DNA from: Aeromicrobium marinum DSM 15272 | GTDB taxonomy: Bacteria > Actinomycetota > Actinomycetes > Propionibacteriales > Nocardioidaceae | Assembly (NCBI RefSeq): GCF_000160775.2 | Contig: NZ_CM001024.1 | Coordinates: forward strand, 781,016 to 845,015 | DNA length: 64,000 nt | Reading direction: 5' to 3' | Shown here: one piece after another, positions 44,141 to 53,291 of the stretch | Layout: the number at the start of each line of letters is the position of its first letter | Position numbering within the stretch: the first letter of the stretch is position 1 | Notes under the pieces: generated by a model | Databases searched by the model: none | Told to the model about the DNA's origin: nothing | What the model saw: only the letters and a program-made list of their open reading frames with translations | Translations under genes and position numbers: made by a program

Positions 44141-45676
44141 GTGTTCGACTCCCTGCAAGACCGCCTCCAGTCCGCGTTCAAGAACCTGCGCGGCAAGGGC
44201 CGTCTCACCGAGGCCGACATCGACGCGACCGCCCGCGAGATCCGCCTGGCCCTGCTCGAGGCCGACGTCTCGGTGTCGGTGGTCCGCGACTTCGTGGCGA
44301 CCGTCAAGGAGCGGTCCGCCGGGGTCGAGGTCAGCCGTGCGCTGAACCCCGGGCAGCAGGTCGTCAAGATCGTCAACGAGGAGCTCATCGGCATCCTCGG
44401 CGGCGAGACCCGCCGCATCCGCTTCGCCAAGAACGGCCCGACGGTCATCATGCTCGCCGGGCTCCAGGGCGCGGGCAAGACGACGCTCGCCGGCAAGCTC
44501 GGCCTGTGGCTGAAGGAGCAGGGCAAGAGCCCGATGCTCGTCGCTGCGGACCTGCAGCGCCCCAACGCGGTCACCCAGCTGCAGGTGGTCGGTCAGCAGG
44601 CCGGCGTCACGGTGTTCGCCCCGGAGCCGGGCAACGGCACCGGTGACCCCGTCCAGGTGGCCCGCCGCGCGATGGAGGAGGCCCGCCGCACCCTGCACGA
44701 CGTGGTGGTGGTCGACACCGCCGGACGCCTGGGCATCGACGCCGAGCTGATGCGTCAGGCGGCCGACATCCGGGCCGCGGTCGATCCCGACGAGGTCCTG
44801 TTCGTGATCGACGCGATGATCGGCCAGGACGCGGTGCAGACCGCCCAGGCCTTCGCCGACGGCGTCGACTTCACCGGTGTGGTGCTGACCAAGCTCGACG
44901 GTGACGCCCGCGGTGGTGCGGCCCTGTCGGTGCGTCAGGTCACGGGCCGGCCGATCATGTTCGCCTCGACCGGTGAGAAGCTCACGGACTTCGACGTCTT
45001 CCACCCGGACCGGATGGCGTCGCGGATCCTCGACATGGGCGACATGCTCACCCTGATCGAGCAGGCCGAGAAGGCGATGGACGCCGAGGAGGCCACCGCT
45101 GCGGCCGAGAAGCTGATGGGCGGCAAGTTCACGCTCACCGACTTCCTGGCGCAGATGGAGGCCATCGCCAAGATGGGCTCGATGACCAAGCTCCTGGGCA
45201 TGATGCCGGGCATGGGTCAGTACAAGGAGCAGCTGGCCAACTTCGACGAGCGCGAGATCGACAAGATCAAGGCGATCATCTACTCGATGACCCCGGCCGA
45301 GCGCGACAACCCCAAGATGATCGACGGCTCCCGTCGTGCGCGCATCAGCAAGGGCTCGGGCACGGAGGTCAAGGACGTCAACCAGATGGTCGACCGGTTC
45401 TTCGAGGCCAGCAAGATGATGCAGCAGATGGCCAAGGGCGGCGGCGTGCCCGGCATGCCCGGTATGCCGGGCCTGCCCGGGGCCGGCAAGCGTGCCGGGG
45501 CCAAGCAGAAGCCCCAGCAGAAGAAGAAGGGCAAGCGGGTCTCGGGCAACCCGGCCAAGCGCGCGGCGGAGGCCAAGGGCGCCCCGCCGGCGTCGAGCGG
45601 CGCCGACGCCTTCGGATTCGGCAAGCCCGATGCCGAGGGCTTCGAGCTGCCGAAGGAGCTCAAGGACCTCCTCTAG
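44141..45676 (+). CDS. ffh: signal recognition particle protein Ffh
   Basis: Ffh binds signal sequences and SRP RNA. The 511-residue product has an N domain (residues 1-95), a G domain with GLQGAGKTTLAGKLG, AADLQRPNAVTQL, VDTAGRLGIDAELM and TKLDGDARGG, and a Met-rich M domain (GSMTKLLGMMPGMGQ and KMMQQMAKGGGVPGMPGMPG). The C-terminus continues in a Lys-rich, then Ala/Pro tail. TAGGCT at 44128-44133 ends eight bases before the GTG, giving a leaderless start within the glnD-ffh gap of 18 bases. Confidence 0.97.
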   Translation: MFDSLQDRLQSAFKNLRGKGRLTEADIDATAREIRLALLEADVSVSVVRDFVATVKERSAGVEVSRALNPGQQVVKIVNEELIGILGGETRRIRFAKNGPTVIMLAGLQGAGKTTLAGKLGLWLKEQGKSPMLVAADLQRPNAVTQLQVVGQQAGVTVFAPEPGNGTGDPVQVARRAMEEARRTLHDVVVVDTAGRLGIDAELMRQAADIRAAVDPDEVLFVIDAMIGQDAVQTAQAFADGVDFTGVVLTKLDGDARGGAALSVRQVTGRPIMFASTGEKLTDFDVFHPDRMASRILDMGDMLTLIEQAEKAMDAEEATAAAEKLMGGKFTLTDFLAQMEAIAKMGSMTKLLGMMPGMGQYKEQLANFDEREIDKIKAIIYSMTPAERDNPKMIDGSRRARISKGSGTEVKDVNQMVDRFFEASKMMQQMAKGGGVPGMPGMPGLPGAGKRAGAKQKPQQKKKGKRVSGNPAKRAAEAKGAPPASSGADAFGFGKPDAEGFELPKELKDLL

Positions 45677-46476
45677 TGGAGGTCGTCCTGCTCGGCACCG
45701 GGTCGGCCGACGGTTGGCCGAACGCGTTCTGCCGGTGCGACGCCTGCACGACGGCACGTGTCTCGGGGATCGTGCGGGGGCAGTCCTCGGCGATGGTCGA
45801 CGGCACCGTGCTGCTGGACCTCGGTCCCGGGGTGGGCGACGCGGCCGTCCGGCTCGGTCGATCCCTGGCCGGGCTGAGGCACGTGCTGGTGACCCACGCG
45901 CACGCCGACCACCTGGCGCCGGAGCAGCTGCTGTTCCGCTCGTGGGTCGCCGACGCCCCGCTCGACGTGGTCGGCCCGGCGGCCGTGGTCGACGCGTGCC
46001 GCGACTGGGTGGCTCCCGACGCCGCCGTGCGGTTCCGGCCGGTGGTCGCGGGGGACGAGCTGGACCTCGGCGGCCACGCGGTCCGGGTCCTGCCCGCGGC
46101 GCACCGGGTGTTCCTCGACGGCGACGCCGTGCTCTACGACGTCACGTCGCCGTCGGGGCACCGGCTGCTGTGGGGCTGCGACACCGGACCGTTGCCGCCG
46201 GACTGGTTCGACCGGGTCGCCGGCGCCCGGTTCGACGTGGTCCTGCTGGAGGAGACGTTCGGCGACGCCCACCACCTCGGGGCGGGGCACCTGCACCTGG
46301 GCTCGTTCGCCGAGACCGTGGCCGCGCTGCGGGAGTGTGGTGCGGTGCACGATGCGACCGAGGTGGTCGCGGTGCACCTCAGTCACCACAACCCGCCGGA
46401 GTCCGAGCTGGTCCGACGTCTGGCCGGCTGCGGCGCGCGCCCGGGTCGCGACGGCGACGTGATCACCCTGCGCTGA
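45676..46476 (+). CDS. metallo-beta-lactamase fold hydrolase (PhnP-like)
   Basis: The 266-residue product has the THAHADHL metal motif (His74, His76, Asp78, His79), a further His in LPAAHRVF, an Asp in WGCDTGPLP and a late His in AVHLSHHNPP. Near the start CRCDAC (Cys19-Cys24) may bind a structural zinc as in PhnP, the cyclic phosphate diesterase. The GTG start overlaps the ffh stop by one base (TAGTG). A phosphodiesterase activity is likely, but the substrate is unknown; there are no phn genes near. It ends at the dispersed palindrome. Confidence 0.8.
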   Translation: MEVVLLGTGSADGWPNAFCRCDACTTARVSGIVRGQSSAMVDGTVLLDLGPGVGDAAVRLGRSLAGLRHVLVTHAHADHLAPEQLLFRSWVADAPLDVVGPAAVVDACRDWVAPDAAVRFRPVVAGDELDLGGHAVRVLPAAHRVFLDGDAVLYDVTSPSGHRLLWGCDTGPLPPDWFDRVAGARFDVVLLEETFGDAHHLGAGHLHLGSFAETVAALRECGAVHDATEVVAVHLSHHNPPESELVRRLAGCGARPGRDGDVITLR

Positions 46477-46506
46477 CTCCGGCCCCCGCTACCCGCCTCA
46501 CCTTCG

Positions 46507-46571
46507 CGCTGGGAGTGACGATTCTGCCCTCGAATCGTCCGAAACGGGGCAGAAACGTCACTCCCAGCGGG
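46507..46571. repeat. dispersed palindromic element, copy 2 (intergenic)
   Basis: Left arm 46507-46529 and right arm 46546-46571 are inverted copies with one mismatch, and match the arms at 5729-5795. It lies between two convergent genes, where its long stem would act as a bidirectional terminator. The right arm is identical in both copies over all 26 bases. Confidence 0.85.
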
Positions 46572-46593
46572 AAGGGGAGCACTTCTGGGTGGG

Positions 46594-46950
46594 TCAGCCG
46601 GCGAGGAACGGAGCGACCCGGTCCTTGGGGCGGCCGATGATCGCGCGGTCGCCGCGCACGAGGACGGGGCGTTCCATCAGGCGCGGATGCTGCACGAGCA
46701 GGTCGGCGACCTCCTCGGGGCTCACGAAGTCCTCCGCGACCAGTCCCTGGTCGCGGAAGAACGAGTCCTTGCGCACCAGCGCGGCCGGCTCGTCCTCCAG
46801 CTTCGCCAGCAGCGCCAGCAGCTGGTCACGGTCGAGCGGGGTCTTGAGGTACGGGGCGACCTCGACGTCGGTCCCGGCCGCGGCCGCTGCCTCGACGGCG
46901 TGTCGGGAGGTCGAGCAGCCGGTGTGGTGGAAGATCGTCACGTCAGCCAT
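46594..46950 (-). CDS. arsC: ArsC/Spx-family thioredoxin-fold protein (arsenate reductase-like)
   Basis: The 118-residue product has the ArsC active site HHTGCSTSRHAV with Cys12, the helical FRDQGLVAEDF segment and the HPRLMERPVLVRGDRAIIGRP block that carries the cis-Pro and Arg of arsenate reductases. It would reduce arsenate with glutaredoxin or mycothiol-type partners. No ars genes lie nearby, so another thiol-based reduction is possible. The ATG lies 44 bases from the start of the divergent enoyl-CoA hydratase gene. Confidence 0.85.
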   Translation of the reverse strand: MADVTIFHHTGCSTSRHAVEAAAAAGTDVEVAPYLKTPLDRDQLLALLAKLEDEPAALVRKDSFFRDQGLVAEDFVSPEEVADLLVQHPRLMERPVLVRGDRAIIGRPKDRVAPFLAG

Positions 46951-46994
46951 GGCCCGAGCATAGGTGGCCGGCGCCGCAGAGGAAGGGCAGGACC

Positions 46995-47756
46995 ATGACC
47001 GTCCGGTTCGACGTCGACGACGACGTCTGCACGATCACGATCGACCGACCCGAGGTGCGCAACGCCGTCGACGGGCCCACCGCGCTGCTCCTGCGCGAGG
47101 CGTTCGAGCGGTTCGAGGCCGACGACTCCCTCGCCGTGGCCGTCCTGACCGGTGCCGGCGGCACGTTCTGCGCGGGCGCCGATCTCTCCGCGGTCGCCGA
47201 TCCCGACCGCCGCCACGACCTGGACCCGGACGGCACCGGGCCGATGGGGCCGACCCGGCTGGTGCTGTCCAAGCCGCTCGTCGCGGCGGTGTCCGGGCAC
47301 GCCGTGGCCGGCGGGCTGGAGCTGGCGTTGCTGGCCGATCTCCGGGTCGTGGAGGAGGACGCCGTGTTCGGGGTGTTCTGCCGCCGCTGGGGCGTGCCGC
47401 TGATCGACGGCGGCACCGTGCGCCTGCCACGGGTCGTGGGTCAGGGACGCGCCCTCGACCTCATCCTCACCGGACGGCCCGTGGCTGCAGACGAGGCGCT
47501 CCAGATGGGGCTGGCCAACCGGGTCGTGCCGCACGGCCAGGCGCTCACCGTCGCCCACGACCTCGCGTCGCAGCTGGCCCGCTTCCCGCAGCAGTGCTTG
47601 CGCGCCGACCTCGCCTCGGCCCGGTCGCAGTGGGACCTCCCGCTGGCGGACGCCCTGCGGGCCGAAGGTGCGGCAGGGGTGCCGGTCGTCCTGGCCGAGG
47701 CCGTCGACGGCGCCCGCCGGTTCGTCGACGGGGCCGGACGGCACGGGAGCTTCTGA
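46995..47756 (+). CDS. enoyl-CoA hydratase/isomerase family protein
   Basis: The 253-residue crotonase has the two oxyanion-hole segments [15 protein letters not shown] near residue 55 and [15 protein letters not shown] near 100, a [17 protein letters not shown] region, and [20 protein letters not shown]. The Glu in the usual catalytic place is not clear, so hydratase and isomerase cannot be separated. It starts with an ATG preceded by GCAGAGGAAGGG-type purines. It precedes rpsP but is separated from it by a promoter and 191 bases. Confidence 0.87.
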   Translation: MTVRFDVDDDVCTITIDRPEVRNAVDGPTALLLREAFERFEADDSLAVAVLTGAGGTFCAGADLSAVADPDRRHDLDPDGTGPMGPTRLVLSKPLVAAVSGHAVAGGLELALLADLRVVEEDAVFGVFCRRWGVPLIDGGTVRLPRVVGQGRALDLILTGRPVAADEALQMGLANRVVPHGQALTVAHDLASQLARFPQQCLRADLASARSQWDLPLADALRAEGAAGVPVVLAEAVDGARRFVDGAGRHGSF

Positions 47757-47789
47757 GCCCGGCGTCGACGCTCCCGTGCGTTGCCGGGT

Positions 47790-47818
47790 TTGGTCGGCGC
47801 CGGGGCGTCTGGCAGAAT
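47790..47818 (+). promoter_or_regulatory. rpsP promoter
   Basis: TTGGTC (47790-47795) and CAGAAT (47813-47818) are 17 bases apart. The -10 region, TGGCAGAATGTCGCCTTG, is almost the same as the one before rplS (TGGCAGAATGTCCCCTTG at 51441), so the two ribosomal protein transcripts share a start-site sequence. The leader is about 120 bases. Confidence 0.6.
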
Positions 47819-47947
47819 GTCGCCTTGCGTCCGGACGACGTGGGGACCCTCTCAGCCCCACCGATCCCGGCTCTCGACTCCGCCGTCGCGTGTCCCCACC
47901 CGCGCCGGTCCGTCACCACCCCGAACACCCAAGGAGACACCACAAAC

Positions 47948-48445
47948 GTGGCCGTCAAGATTCGCCTCAAGCGGATGGGCAAGATCCGCACCCCCTTCTA
48001 CCGCATCGTCATCGCCGACTCGCGCACCAAGCGCGACGGTCGCGTGATCGAGGAGATCGGGACGTACAACCCCAAGACCGAGCCGTCGACCATCAAGGTC
48101 GACTCCGATCGCGTCCAGTACTGGCTCGGCGTCGGCGCGCAGCCGACCGAGGCCGTCGCCGCGATCCTCAAGCTCACCGGTGACATCGGGGGCAACAACA
48201 CCCTGCGTCAGCCCGAGCCGAAGCGGGACAAGTCGATCGCGTTCGACGCCGCGCTGAAGGAGCTGCACGCCGAGCCCAAGGCGGAGGCCACCACCAAGAA
48301 GGCCGCGTCGAAGAAGGCTGAGAAGAAGGCCGACGAGGCCGAGGAGCCGAAGGTCGAGGAGACCAAGGCCGAGGAGCCGAAGGTCGACGAGCCTGTCGCC
48401 GAGGAGCCGAAGGCGGAGGCCCCGGCCGAAGGCGCCGAGGCCTGA
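47948..48445 (+). CDS. rpsP: ribosomal protein bS16 with long acidic tail
   Basis: bS16 is a small-subunit assembly protein. The first 85 or so residues are the normal domain ([23 protein letters not shown] and [20 protein letters not shown] split at normal points). The product is 165 residues because of a tail of about 70: a Lys/Ala helix ([19 protein letters not shown]) then repeats of EEPK with Val/Ala. Such tails are usual in actinobacteria. The GTG follows AGGAGA. It heads rpsP-khpA-rimM-trmD. Confidence 0.96.
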   Translation: MAVKIRLKRMGKIRTPFYRIVIADSRTKRDGRVIEEIGTYNPKTEPSTIKVDSDRVQYWLGVGAQPTEAVAAILKLTGDIGGNNTLRQPEPKRDKSIAFDAALKELHAEPKAEATTKKAASKKAEKKADEAEEPKVEETKAEEPKVDEPVAEEPKAEAPAEGAEA

Positions 48446-48447
48446 CC

Positions 48448-48699
48448 ATGGGTGCTCCCACCCAGGAGGTCATCGAGCACCTCGTCGCCGGTATCGTCGA
48501 GCATCCCGACGACGTCAGCGTCCGCACCAAGCAGACGCGCGGTGGCGACCTGTTCGAGGTCCGGGTCAACCCCAGCGACCTGGGCAAGGTCATCGGCCGG
48601 CAGGGCCGCACGGCCACGGCCATCCGCAAGGTCGCTGCGGCCGTCGCCGGGACCGGCGGTGCCCGGATCGACTTCGTGGACGTCGACCGTCGGAGCTGA
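48448..48699 (+). CDS. khpA: KH-domain RNA-binding protein KhpA
   Basis: The 83-residue product is a single KH domain with LGKVIGRQGRTATAIRK carrying the GxxG RNA-binding loop (GRQG) and a final RIDFVDVD strand. It binds small RNAs and mRNAs with KhpB in other bacteria. Located two bases after rpsP and three before rimM, it is the usual second gene of this operon. Confidence 0.94.
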   Translation: MGAPTQEVIEHLVAGIVEHPDDVSVRTKQTRGGDLFEVRVNPSDLGKVIGRQGRTATAIRKVAAAVAGTGGARIDFVDVDRRS

Positions 48700-48702
48700 G
48701 TC

Positions 48703-49248
48703 GTGCTGGTCGTCGTCGGACGGGTGGGTCGCGCCCACGGCATCCGCGGTGAGCTGAACGTCGACCCCCGCACCGACGAGCCCGAGCGCAGGTTTGCGCC
48801 GGGCTCGTCGGTCGTCTGCGGCGGGCGCACCCTCACCGTCCGCACCGCACGGTCGCACGGTGGCCGGCTCGTCGTCGCGTTCGCCGAGATCACCGACCGC
48901 ACCGCGGCCGAGCAGTTCCACGGTCAGGTCGTCGAGGCCGAGGTCGACCCCGACGTCCTGCCCGACGACGACGAGTCCTACTACGACCACCAGCTGGTCG
49001 GCCTCGTCGTCCGGCAGGGCGGTGCCGAGGTGGGCCGCGTCACCGGACTGCTGCACCTGCCCGCGCAGGACACCCTCGTGCTCGACGTCGACGGAGCCGA
49101 GGTCCTCGTGCCCTTCGTGGTCGAGCTGGTGCCCGAGGTCGATCTCGGGGCCGGACACCTCGTCGTCGCGGACGTGCCGGGTCTGCTCGACCCCGACGCG
49201 GCGGACGTCGCCGTGGACGACGGGGCCGCGGAGGACGGGGCCGACTGA
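48703..49248 (+). CDS. rimM: ribosome maturation factor RimM
   Basis: The 181-residue product has the N-terminal RimM barrel ([19 protein letters not shown]) and the C-terminal PRC-barrel ([37 protein letters not shown]). It assists 30S head assembly by binding uS19. The GTG start is four bases from khpA; the stop overlaps the trmD ATG by one base. A short acidic end ([10 protein letters not shown]) is extra. Confidence 0.95.
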   Translation: MLVVVGRVGRAHGIRGELNVDPRTDEPERRFAPGSSVVCGGRTLTVRTARSHGGRLVVAFAEITDRTAAEQFHGQVVEAEVDPDVLPDDDESYYDHQLVGLVVRQGGAEVGRVTGLLHLPAQDTLVLDVDGAEVLVPFVVELVPEVDLGAGHLVVADVPGLLDPDAADVAVDDGAAEDGAD

Positions 49249-49928
49249 TGCGCATCGACGTCGTCACGATCTTCCCCGAGTACCTCGCGCCGCTCGATCT
49301 CTCGCTGGCCGGCAGGGCCCAGGAGTCCGGGCTCGTCGAGGTCGTGACCCACGACCTGCGGGACTGGACCACCGACCGCCACCGCAGCGTCGACGACACC
49401 CCGTACGGCGGGGGCGCCGGCATGGTCATGCGGCCCGGTCCCTGGGGTGACGCGCTCGACGCCGTCACGTCGGCCGAGTGCGTCGTGATCGTGCCGACAC
49501 CGGCCGGCGAGGTCTTCACCCAGGCGGTCGCGGCCGAGCTCGCGACCTGTGGCCACCTCGTGTTCGCGTGTGGTCGGTACGAGGGCATCGACCAGAGGGT
49601 GGTCGACGACGCCGCCGACCGGTGGCCGGTGCGCGAGCTGTCGCTCGGCGACTTCGTGCTGAACGGGGGAGAGGTCGCCGCCCTGGCGATGATCGAGGCC
49701 GTGGTGCGCCTCGTGCCCGGTTTCATGGGCAATCCCGCGTCGCTCGCCGAGGAGTCCCACGGCGTCGACGGGCTGCTGGAGTACCCGGTGTACACCAAGC
49801 CGGCCACCTGGCGGGGCCGGGAGGTCCCGGAGGTGCTGCTCTCCGGCCACCACGAGCGGATCGCCGCCTGGCGACGCGAACAGTCCGTCGCCCGTACCGC
49901 GGAGCGCCGGCCCGACCTGCTCCCCTGA
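49248..49928 (+). CDS. trmD: tRNA (guanine37-N1)-methyltransferase
   Basis: TrmD methylates G37 of tRNAs with SAM. The 226-residue SPOUT enzyme shows [35 protein letters not shown], the knot-forming [16 protein letters not shown] and [20 protein letters not shown], then [20 protein letters not shown]. All SAM and tRNA motifs are intact. It is the last gene of the rpsP operon; rplS, its usual neighbour, is displaced by the second amtB. Confidence 0.96.
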   Translation: MRIDVVTIFPEYLAPLDLSLAGRAQESGLVEVVTHDLRDWTTDRHRSVDDTPYGGGAGMVMRPGPWGDALDAVTSAECVVIVPTPAGEVFTQAVAAELATCGHLVFACGRYEGIDQRVVDDAADRWPVRELSLGDFVLNGGEVAALAMIEAVVRLVPGFMGNPASLAEESHGVDGLLEYPVYTKPATWRGREVPEVLLSGHHERIAAWRREQSVARTAERRPDLLP

Positions 49929-49954
49929 CCGCGGACCGGGCCGTTTTACCTCCT

Positions 49955-49991
49955 GTTCACACCACCGGAGATTTCGTAACGCTGCTGTGAT
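49955..49991 (+). promoter_or_regulatory. weak GlnR-like half sites upstream of amtB copy 2
   Basis: GTTCAC (49955-49960) followed after six bases by GGAGA, and GTAAC (49976-49980) followed after six bases by GTGAT, resemble GTnAC-n6-GAAAC half sites but match poorly. The spacing between the pairs is 20-21 bases rather than 22. Further on, CCTGAGG is directly repeated at 49992 and 50003. Confidence 0.3.
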
Positions 49992-50099
49992 CCTGAGGCA
50001 AGCCTGAGGGAATCTCGTGTCGCCAGACTGACGACGCATTCGGCGCAGCAACGACGCTGTCCGGACCTGTCTCGCCCCCAACAGACAAATGAGGTTGAA

Positions 50100-51353
50100 A
50101 TGTCAGTCGATCTTTCCTGGCTGCTGATCTGCACGGCGCTCGTGCTGTTCATGACACCAGGTCTCGCGTTCTTCTACGGCGGCCTGGTCAAGGCCAAGTC
50201 CGTCGTGTCGATGATGATGCTGAGCTTCGGCTCGATCGCCATCGTGACCGTCCTCTACGTCCTCTACGGCGGAACCGGCATCGCCGGCAACGGCACGAGC
50301 GGAGGCAGCGAGTACTTCGGCAATCCGTTCGAGGACTTCGGCATGACCGATCTCGTGACGACCGCGGGCAGCGGCGACGCGGGCAACCTCTTCGGTGGCC
50401 ACGCCTTCCTCGTCGCGTTCTGCATCATCACGGTCGCCCTGGTCTCGGGCGCCGTCGCCGACCGTGCCCGCTTCTGGCCCTGGATGCTCTTCGCGGGTCT
50501 GTTCGCGACGTTCGTCGTGTTCCCGACCTTCCGGTGGCTCTTCGGTGTCGACGCCGACGGCAACTTCTACGGCTGGCTCGCCAACGACGTCTACGGCTTC
50601 GGTGCTGCGCTCGACTGGGCCGGCGGCACGATCATCCACCAGTCCGCGGGTGCTGCTGCCCTGGCCCTGGCCCTGGTGCTCGGCAAGCGCAAGGTCGGCT
50701 TCAGCAAGGAGGACGCAGTTCCGCACAACGTGCCGCTGGTGCTCATCGGCGCGGCGATCCTGTGGTTCGGCTGGTTCGGCTTCAACACCGGCGTCTACGG
50801 TGCTGACGAGGGTCAGACCTCGCTGATCTTCTTCAACACGCTGATCACCCCGGCCGCCGCGCTCATCGGCTGGATCGTCGTCGAGACCTTCCGCGACGGC
50901 AAGGCCACCGCGGTCGGTGCCGCGTCGGGTGTCGTCACCGGCCTGGTCGCCATCACGCCGGCCTGCGCGTTCCTCACGCCGGTCTGGGCCCTCGTGCTCG
51001 GCGTCCTCGCGGGCGTCGTCTGCGCCCTCGCGGTCGACCTGAAGTACAAGCTCGGCTACGACGACACGCTCGACGTCGTCGGCATCCACCTGGTCGCCGG
51101 CTTCATCGGCTGTGTCTACATCGGCTTCTTCGGCTCGGAGACCCTCACCGGTGGCAGCCTGATCTTCGGTGGCGAGACCGACCTGCTGTTCGCGCAGATC
51201 CTCTCGTCGCTCACGATCATCGCCTTCTCGTTCGTGGTCGCCTACATCATCGGCCTGGCGATCGAGAAGACGATCGGCTTCCGCGCCACCGAGGAGGACG
51301 AGATCGCCGGTATCGACTCCGTGCTGCACGGCGAGGGCTACGCGCTCGACTGA
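50100..51353 (+). CDS. amtB: ammonium transporter, copy 2
   Basis: The 417-residue protein is an Amt paralog of the copy at 40289: same opening ([18 protein letters not shown]), twin His180 ([13 protein letters not shown]) and His330 ([12 protein letters not shown]), and [10 protein letters not shown] longer first outer loop ([17 protein letters not shown]) distinguishes it. It sits between trmD and rplS, a place where no amtB is normally found. It has its own 171-base upstream region with a GAGG ribosome site six bases before the ATG and is not next to a PII gene. Confidence 0.95.
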   Translation: MSVDLSWLLICTALVLFMTPGLAFFYGGLVKAKSVVSMMMLSFGSIAIVTVLYVLYGGTGIAGNGTSGGSEYFGNPFEDFGMTDLVTTAGSGDAGNLFGGHAFLVAFCIITVALVSGAVADRARFWPWMLFAGLFATFVVFPTFRWLFGVDADGNFYGWLANDVYGFGAALDWAGGTIIHQSAGAAALALALVLGKRKVGFSKEDAVPHNVPLVLIGAAILWFGWFGFNTGVYGADEGQTSLIFFNTLITPAAALIGWIVVETFRDGKATAVGAASGVVTGLVAITPACAFLTPVWALVLGVLAGVVCALAVDLKYKLGYDDTLDVVGIHLVAGFIGCVYIGFFGSETLTGGSLIFGGETDLLFAQILSSLTIIAFSFVVAYIIGLAIEKTIGFRATEEDEIAGIDSVLHGEGYALD

Positions 51354-51443
51354 TCAGCAGCTCGGACCAGGGACCCCCGTCGGACACGCTCCGGCGGGGG
51401 TCCCGCACGTCCGGCCGATTCACGACACGCCGTCCGGCTGTGG

Positions 51444-51484
51444 CAGAATGTCCCCTTGGCGCAGTACGCCTCTGCCACAGGGGA
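51444..51484 (+). promoter_or_regulatory. rplS promoter -10 and leader hairpin
   Basis: CAGAAT at 51444-51449 lies in the same TGGCAGAATGT context as the rpsP promoter. Just after the predicted RNA start, TCCCCT (51451-51456) pairs with AGGGGA (51479-51484), enclosing GGCG/CGCC (51458-51461 / 51467-51470). An RNA structure at the 5' end of rplS mRNA recalls L19 leaders of other phyla, which bind L19 for self-control. Confidence 0.5.
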
Positions 51485-51564
51485 CGCGACATCGTGCGCC
51501 GACACGAACCTCACACACCCCCACCATCCGTCCGGTGACCTGTGGCACCGACGAGGAGCGCACC

Positions 51565-51915
51565 ATGACGAACATCGTCGACCAGATCGCCAACGCCGCC
51601 AAGCGCGACGACCTCCCCGAGTTCCGCGCCGGTGACACCCTCGAGGTGCACGTCCGGGTCATCGAGGGCAGCCGCTCGCGGATCCAGGTGTTCAAGGGCG
51701 TCTGCATCAAGGTCCAGGGCTCCGGCATCGGGCGCACGTTCACCGTCCGCAAGGTCAGCTTCGGCGTCGGTGTCGAGCGCACCTTCCCGCTGCACACCCC
51801 GATCATCGACAAGATCGAGATCGCGACCCGCGGCGACGTCCGCCGGGCCAAGCTGTACTACCTGCGCAACCTGCGCGGCAAGGCAGCCAAGATCAAGGAG
51901 AAGCGCGACGCCTGA
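51565..51915 (+). CDS. rplS: ribosomal protein bL19
   Basis: bL19 sits at the subunit interface of the ribosome. The 116-residue product has the complete domain: [60 protein letters not shown] and [15 protein letters not shown]. The ATG has GAGGAG seven bases upstream. It is preceded by about 110 bases of structured leader and followed by lepB with a separate promoter box. Confidence 0.97.
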   Translation: MTNIVDQIANAAKRDDLPEFRAGDTLEVHVRVIEGSRSRIQVFKGVCIKVQGSGIGRTFTVRKVSFGVGVERTFPLHTPIIDKIEIATRGDVRRAKLYYLRNLRGKAAKIKEKRDA

Positions 51916-51960
51916 CGCGCCTGCCACGCGACGCTGGTGCGGTCGGGCTAGGCTCTCGTG

Positions 51961-52629
51961 GTGACCTCCGAGAGCCAGAACACCAAGCGTGGACTACCGG
52001 TCTGGCAGGAGTCGATCCTGCTGGTGGTCATCGCGGTCGTGATGGCTGTCGTGGTCAAGACGTTCTTCCTCCAGGCGTTCTACATCCCCTCGGAGTCGAT
52101 GCAGCCGACCATGCTGGTCGACGACAAGCTGCTCGTCCAGAAGGTGTCGTTGTGGGCGGGCGATCCCGACCGGGGCGACATCGTGGTGTTCGACGACCCG
52201 GGAGGCTGGCTCGGTCCGGCGGAGACCCCGACGGCGAGCAACCCGTTGCAGAAGGGCCTGGAGGCCATCGGTCTGTTCCCCACCGGCGGTCACCTCATCA
52301 AGCGGGTCGTCGGGGTGGGGGGTGACCGGGTCGTCTGCTGTGACGGATCGGGCCGCCTGACCGTCAACGGTGTCGCCGTCGACGAACCGTACGTCTTGGA
52401 CCCCACCGTCATCCGTGAGCGGGAGTTCGACGTGATCGTGCCCGACGACCACCTCTGGGTGATGGGCGACAACCGGGCGAACTCGGCCGACTCCGTCGCT
52501 CACCTGGGTGATCCCGGCGGCGGCTTCATCCGCGTCGACAGCGTCGTGGGCAAGGCCTGGTTGCGGGTCTGGCCGCTGGGCCGGGCCGGGTTCCTGGACG
52601 GCACGGACGCCTTCGCCTCCGTGCCGTGA
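51961..52629 (+). CDS. lepB: signal peptidase I
   Basis: LepB removes signal peptides at the outer face of the membrane. The 222-residue product has one membrane helix (about 19-38), the catalytic Ser46 in YIPSESMQPTM, the general base Lys114 in LIKRVVGVGGDRV and the box E motif VMGDNRANSADS. TAGGCT at 51949-51954 ends seven bases before the GTG at 51961, which favours this start over the adjacent GTG at 51958. Its stop overlaps rnhB by four bases. Confidence 0.94.
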   Translation: MTSESQNTKRGLPVWQESILLVVIAVVMAVVVKTFFLQAFYIPSESMQPTMLVDDKLLVQKVSLWAGDPDRGDIVVFDDPGGWLGPAETPTASNPLQKGLEAIGLFPTGGHLIKRVVGVGGDRVVCCDGSGRLTVNGVAVDEPYVLDPTVIREREFDVIVPDDHLWVMGDNRANSADSVAHLGDPGGGFIRVDSVVGKAWLRVWPLGRAGFLDGTDAFASVP

Positions 52630-53291
52630 CCCGGTTCGACCGAGGCTCCACCGTCCGGCGCGACGCCGGACTGTACGGGTACGAGCGAGCGTTGCAGCGC
52701 CGTGGACTTCACCCTGTGGCCGGGGTCGACGAGGCCGGACGAGGAGCGTGCGCCGGACCGTTGGTCGCCGCAGCCGTCATACTCGACCGGCCGGTCCCCG
52801 GACTCGCCGACTCCAAGCTGCTGACACCGGCCCGCCGAGAGGCGTGCCACGACGAGATCCTCACGCGGGCGGTCGACGTGTCGGTGGTGGTCGTCAGCGC
52901 GGCCGACTGCGACCGGCTCGGCCTGCACCGGGCCAACATCGAAGCCCTCAGGCGAGCCCTGGCCCGCCTCACGCGGCGGCCCGGGTACGTCCTGACCGAC
53001 GGGTTTCCCGTCGACGGTCTGGGCACGCCCGGCCTCGCGATGTGGAAGGGCGACCGGGTGGCGGCGTCGATCGCGGCGGCGTCGGTCGTGGCCAAGGTGA
53101 CGCGCGACCGACTGATGGTCGAGCTGCACGAGCAGTTCCCGGCGTACGATTTCGGCACGCACAAGGGCTACGCCACAGCAGCGCACGAAGCGGCGCTGCG
53201 CCGGCACGGTCCGTGTGCCGAACACCGTTCGACCTACGCCAACGTGCGCGCGGCCGTGGCCGCACGCGAACCGATCCAGGAGGACGCATGA
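52626..53291 (+). CDS. rnhB: ribonuclease HII
   Basis: RNase HII cuts RNA in RNA-DNA hybrids and at single ribonucleotides. The 221-residue product has the catalytic GVDEAGRGACAGP (Asp35, Glu36), a further Asp in VLTDGFPVDGL and the helical IAAASVVAKVTRDRLM and YDFGTHKGYATAAH segments. It follows lepB by GTGA overlap. Its own stop overlaps the ATG of a nine-codon ORF that leads into DUF2469. Confidence 0.95.
   Translation: MTRFDRGSTVRRDAGLYGYERALQRRGLHPVAGVDEAGRGACAGPLVAAAVILDRPVPGLADSKLLTPARREACHDEILTRAVDVSVVVVSAADCDRLGLHRANIEALRRALARLTRRPGYVLTDGFPVDGLGTPGLAMWKGDRVAASIAAASVVAKVTRDRLMVELHEQFPAYDFGTHKGYATAAHEAALRRHGPCAEHRSTYANVRAAVAAREPIQEDA

Noticed and set aside
43046..45757. 903-codon minus-strand frame over glnD and ffh
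   Set aside because: Both plus-strand genes are complete and conserved; the antisense frame lacks any family resemblance.
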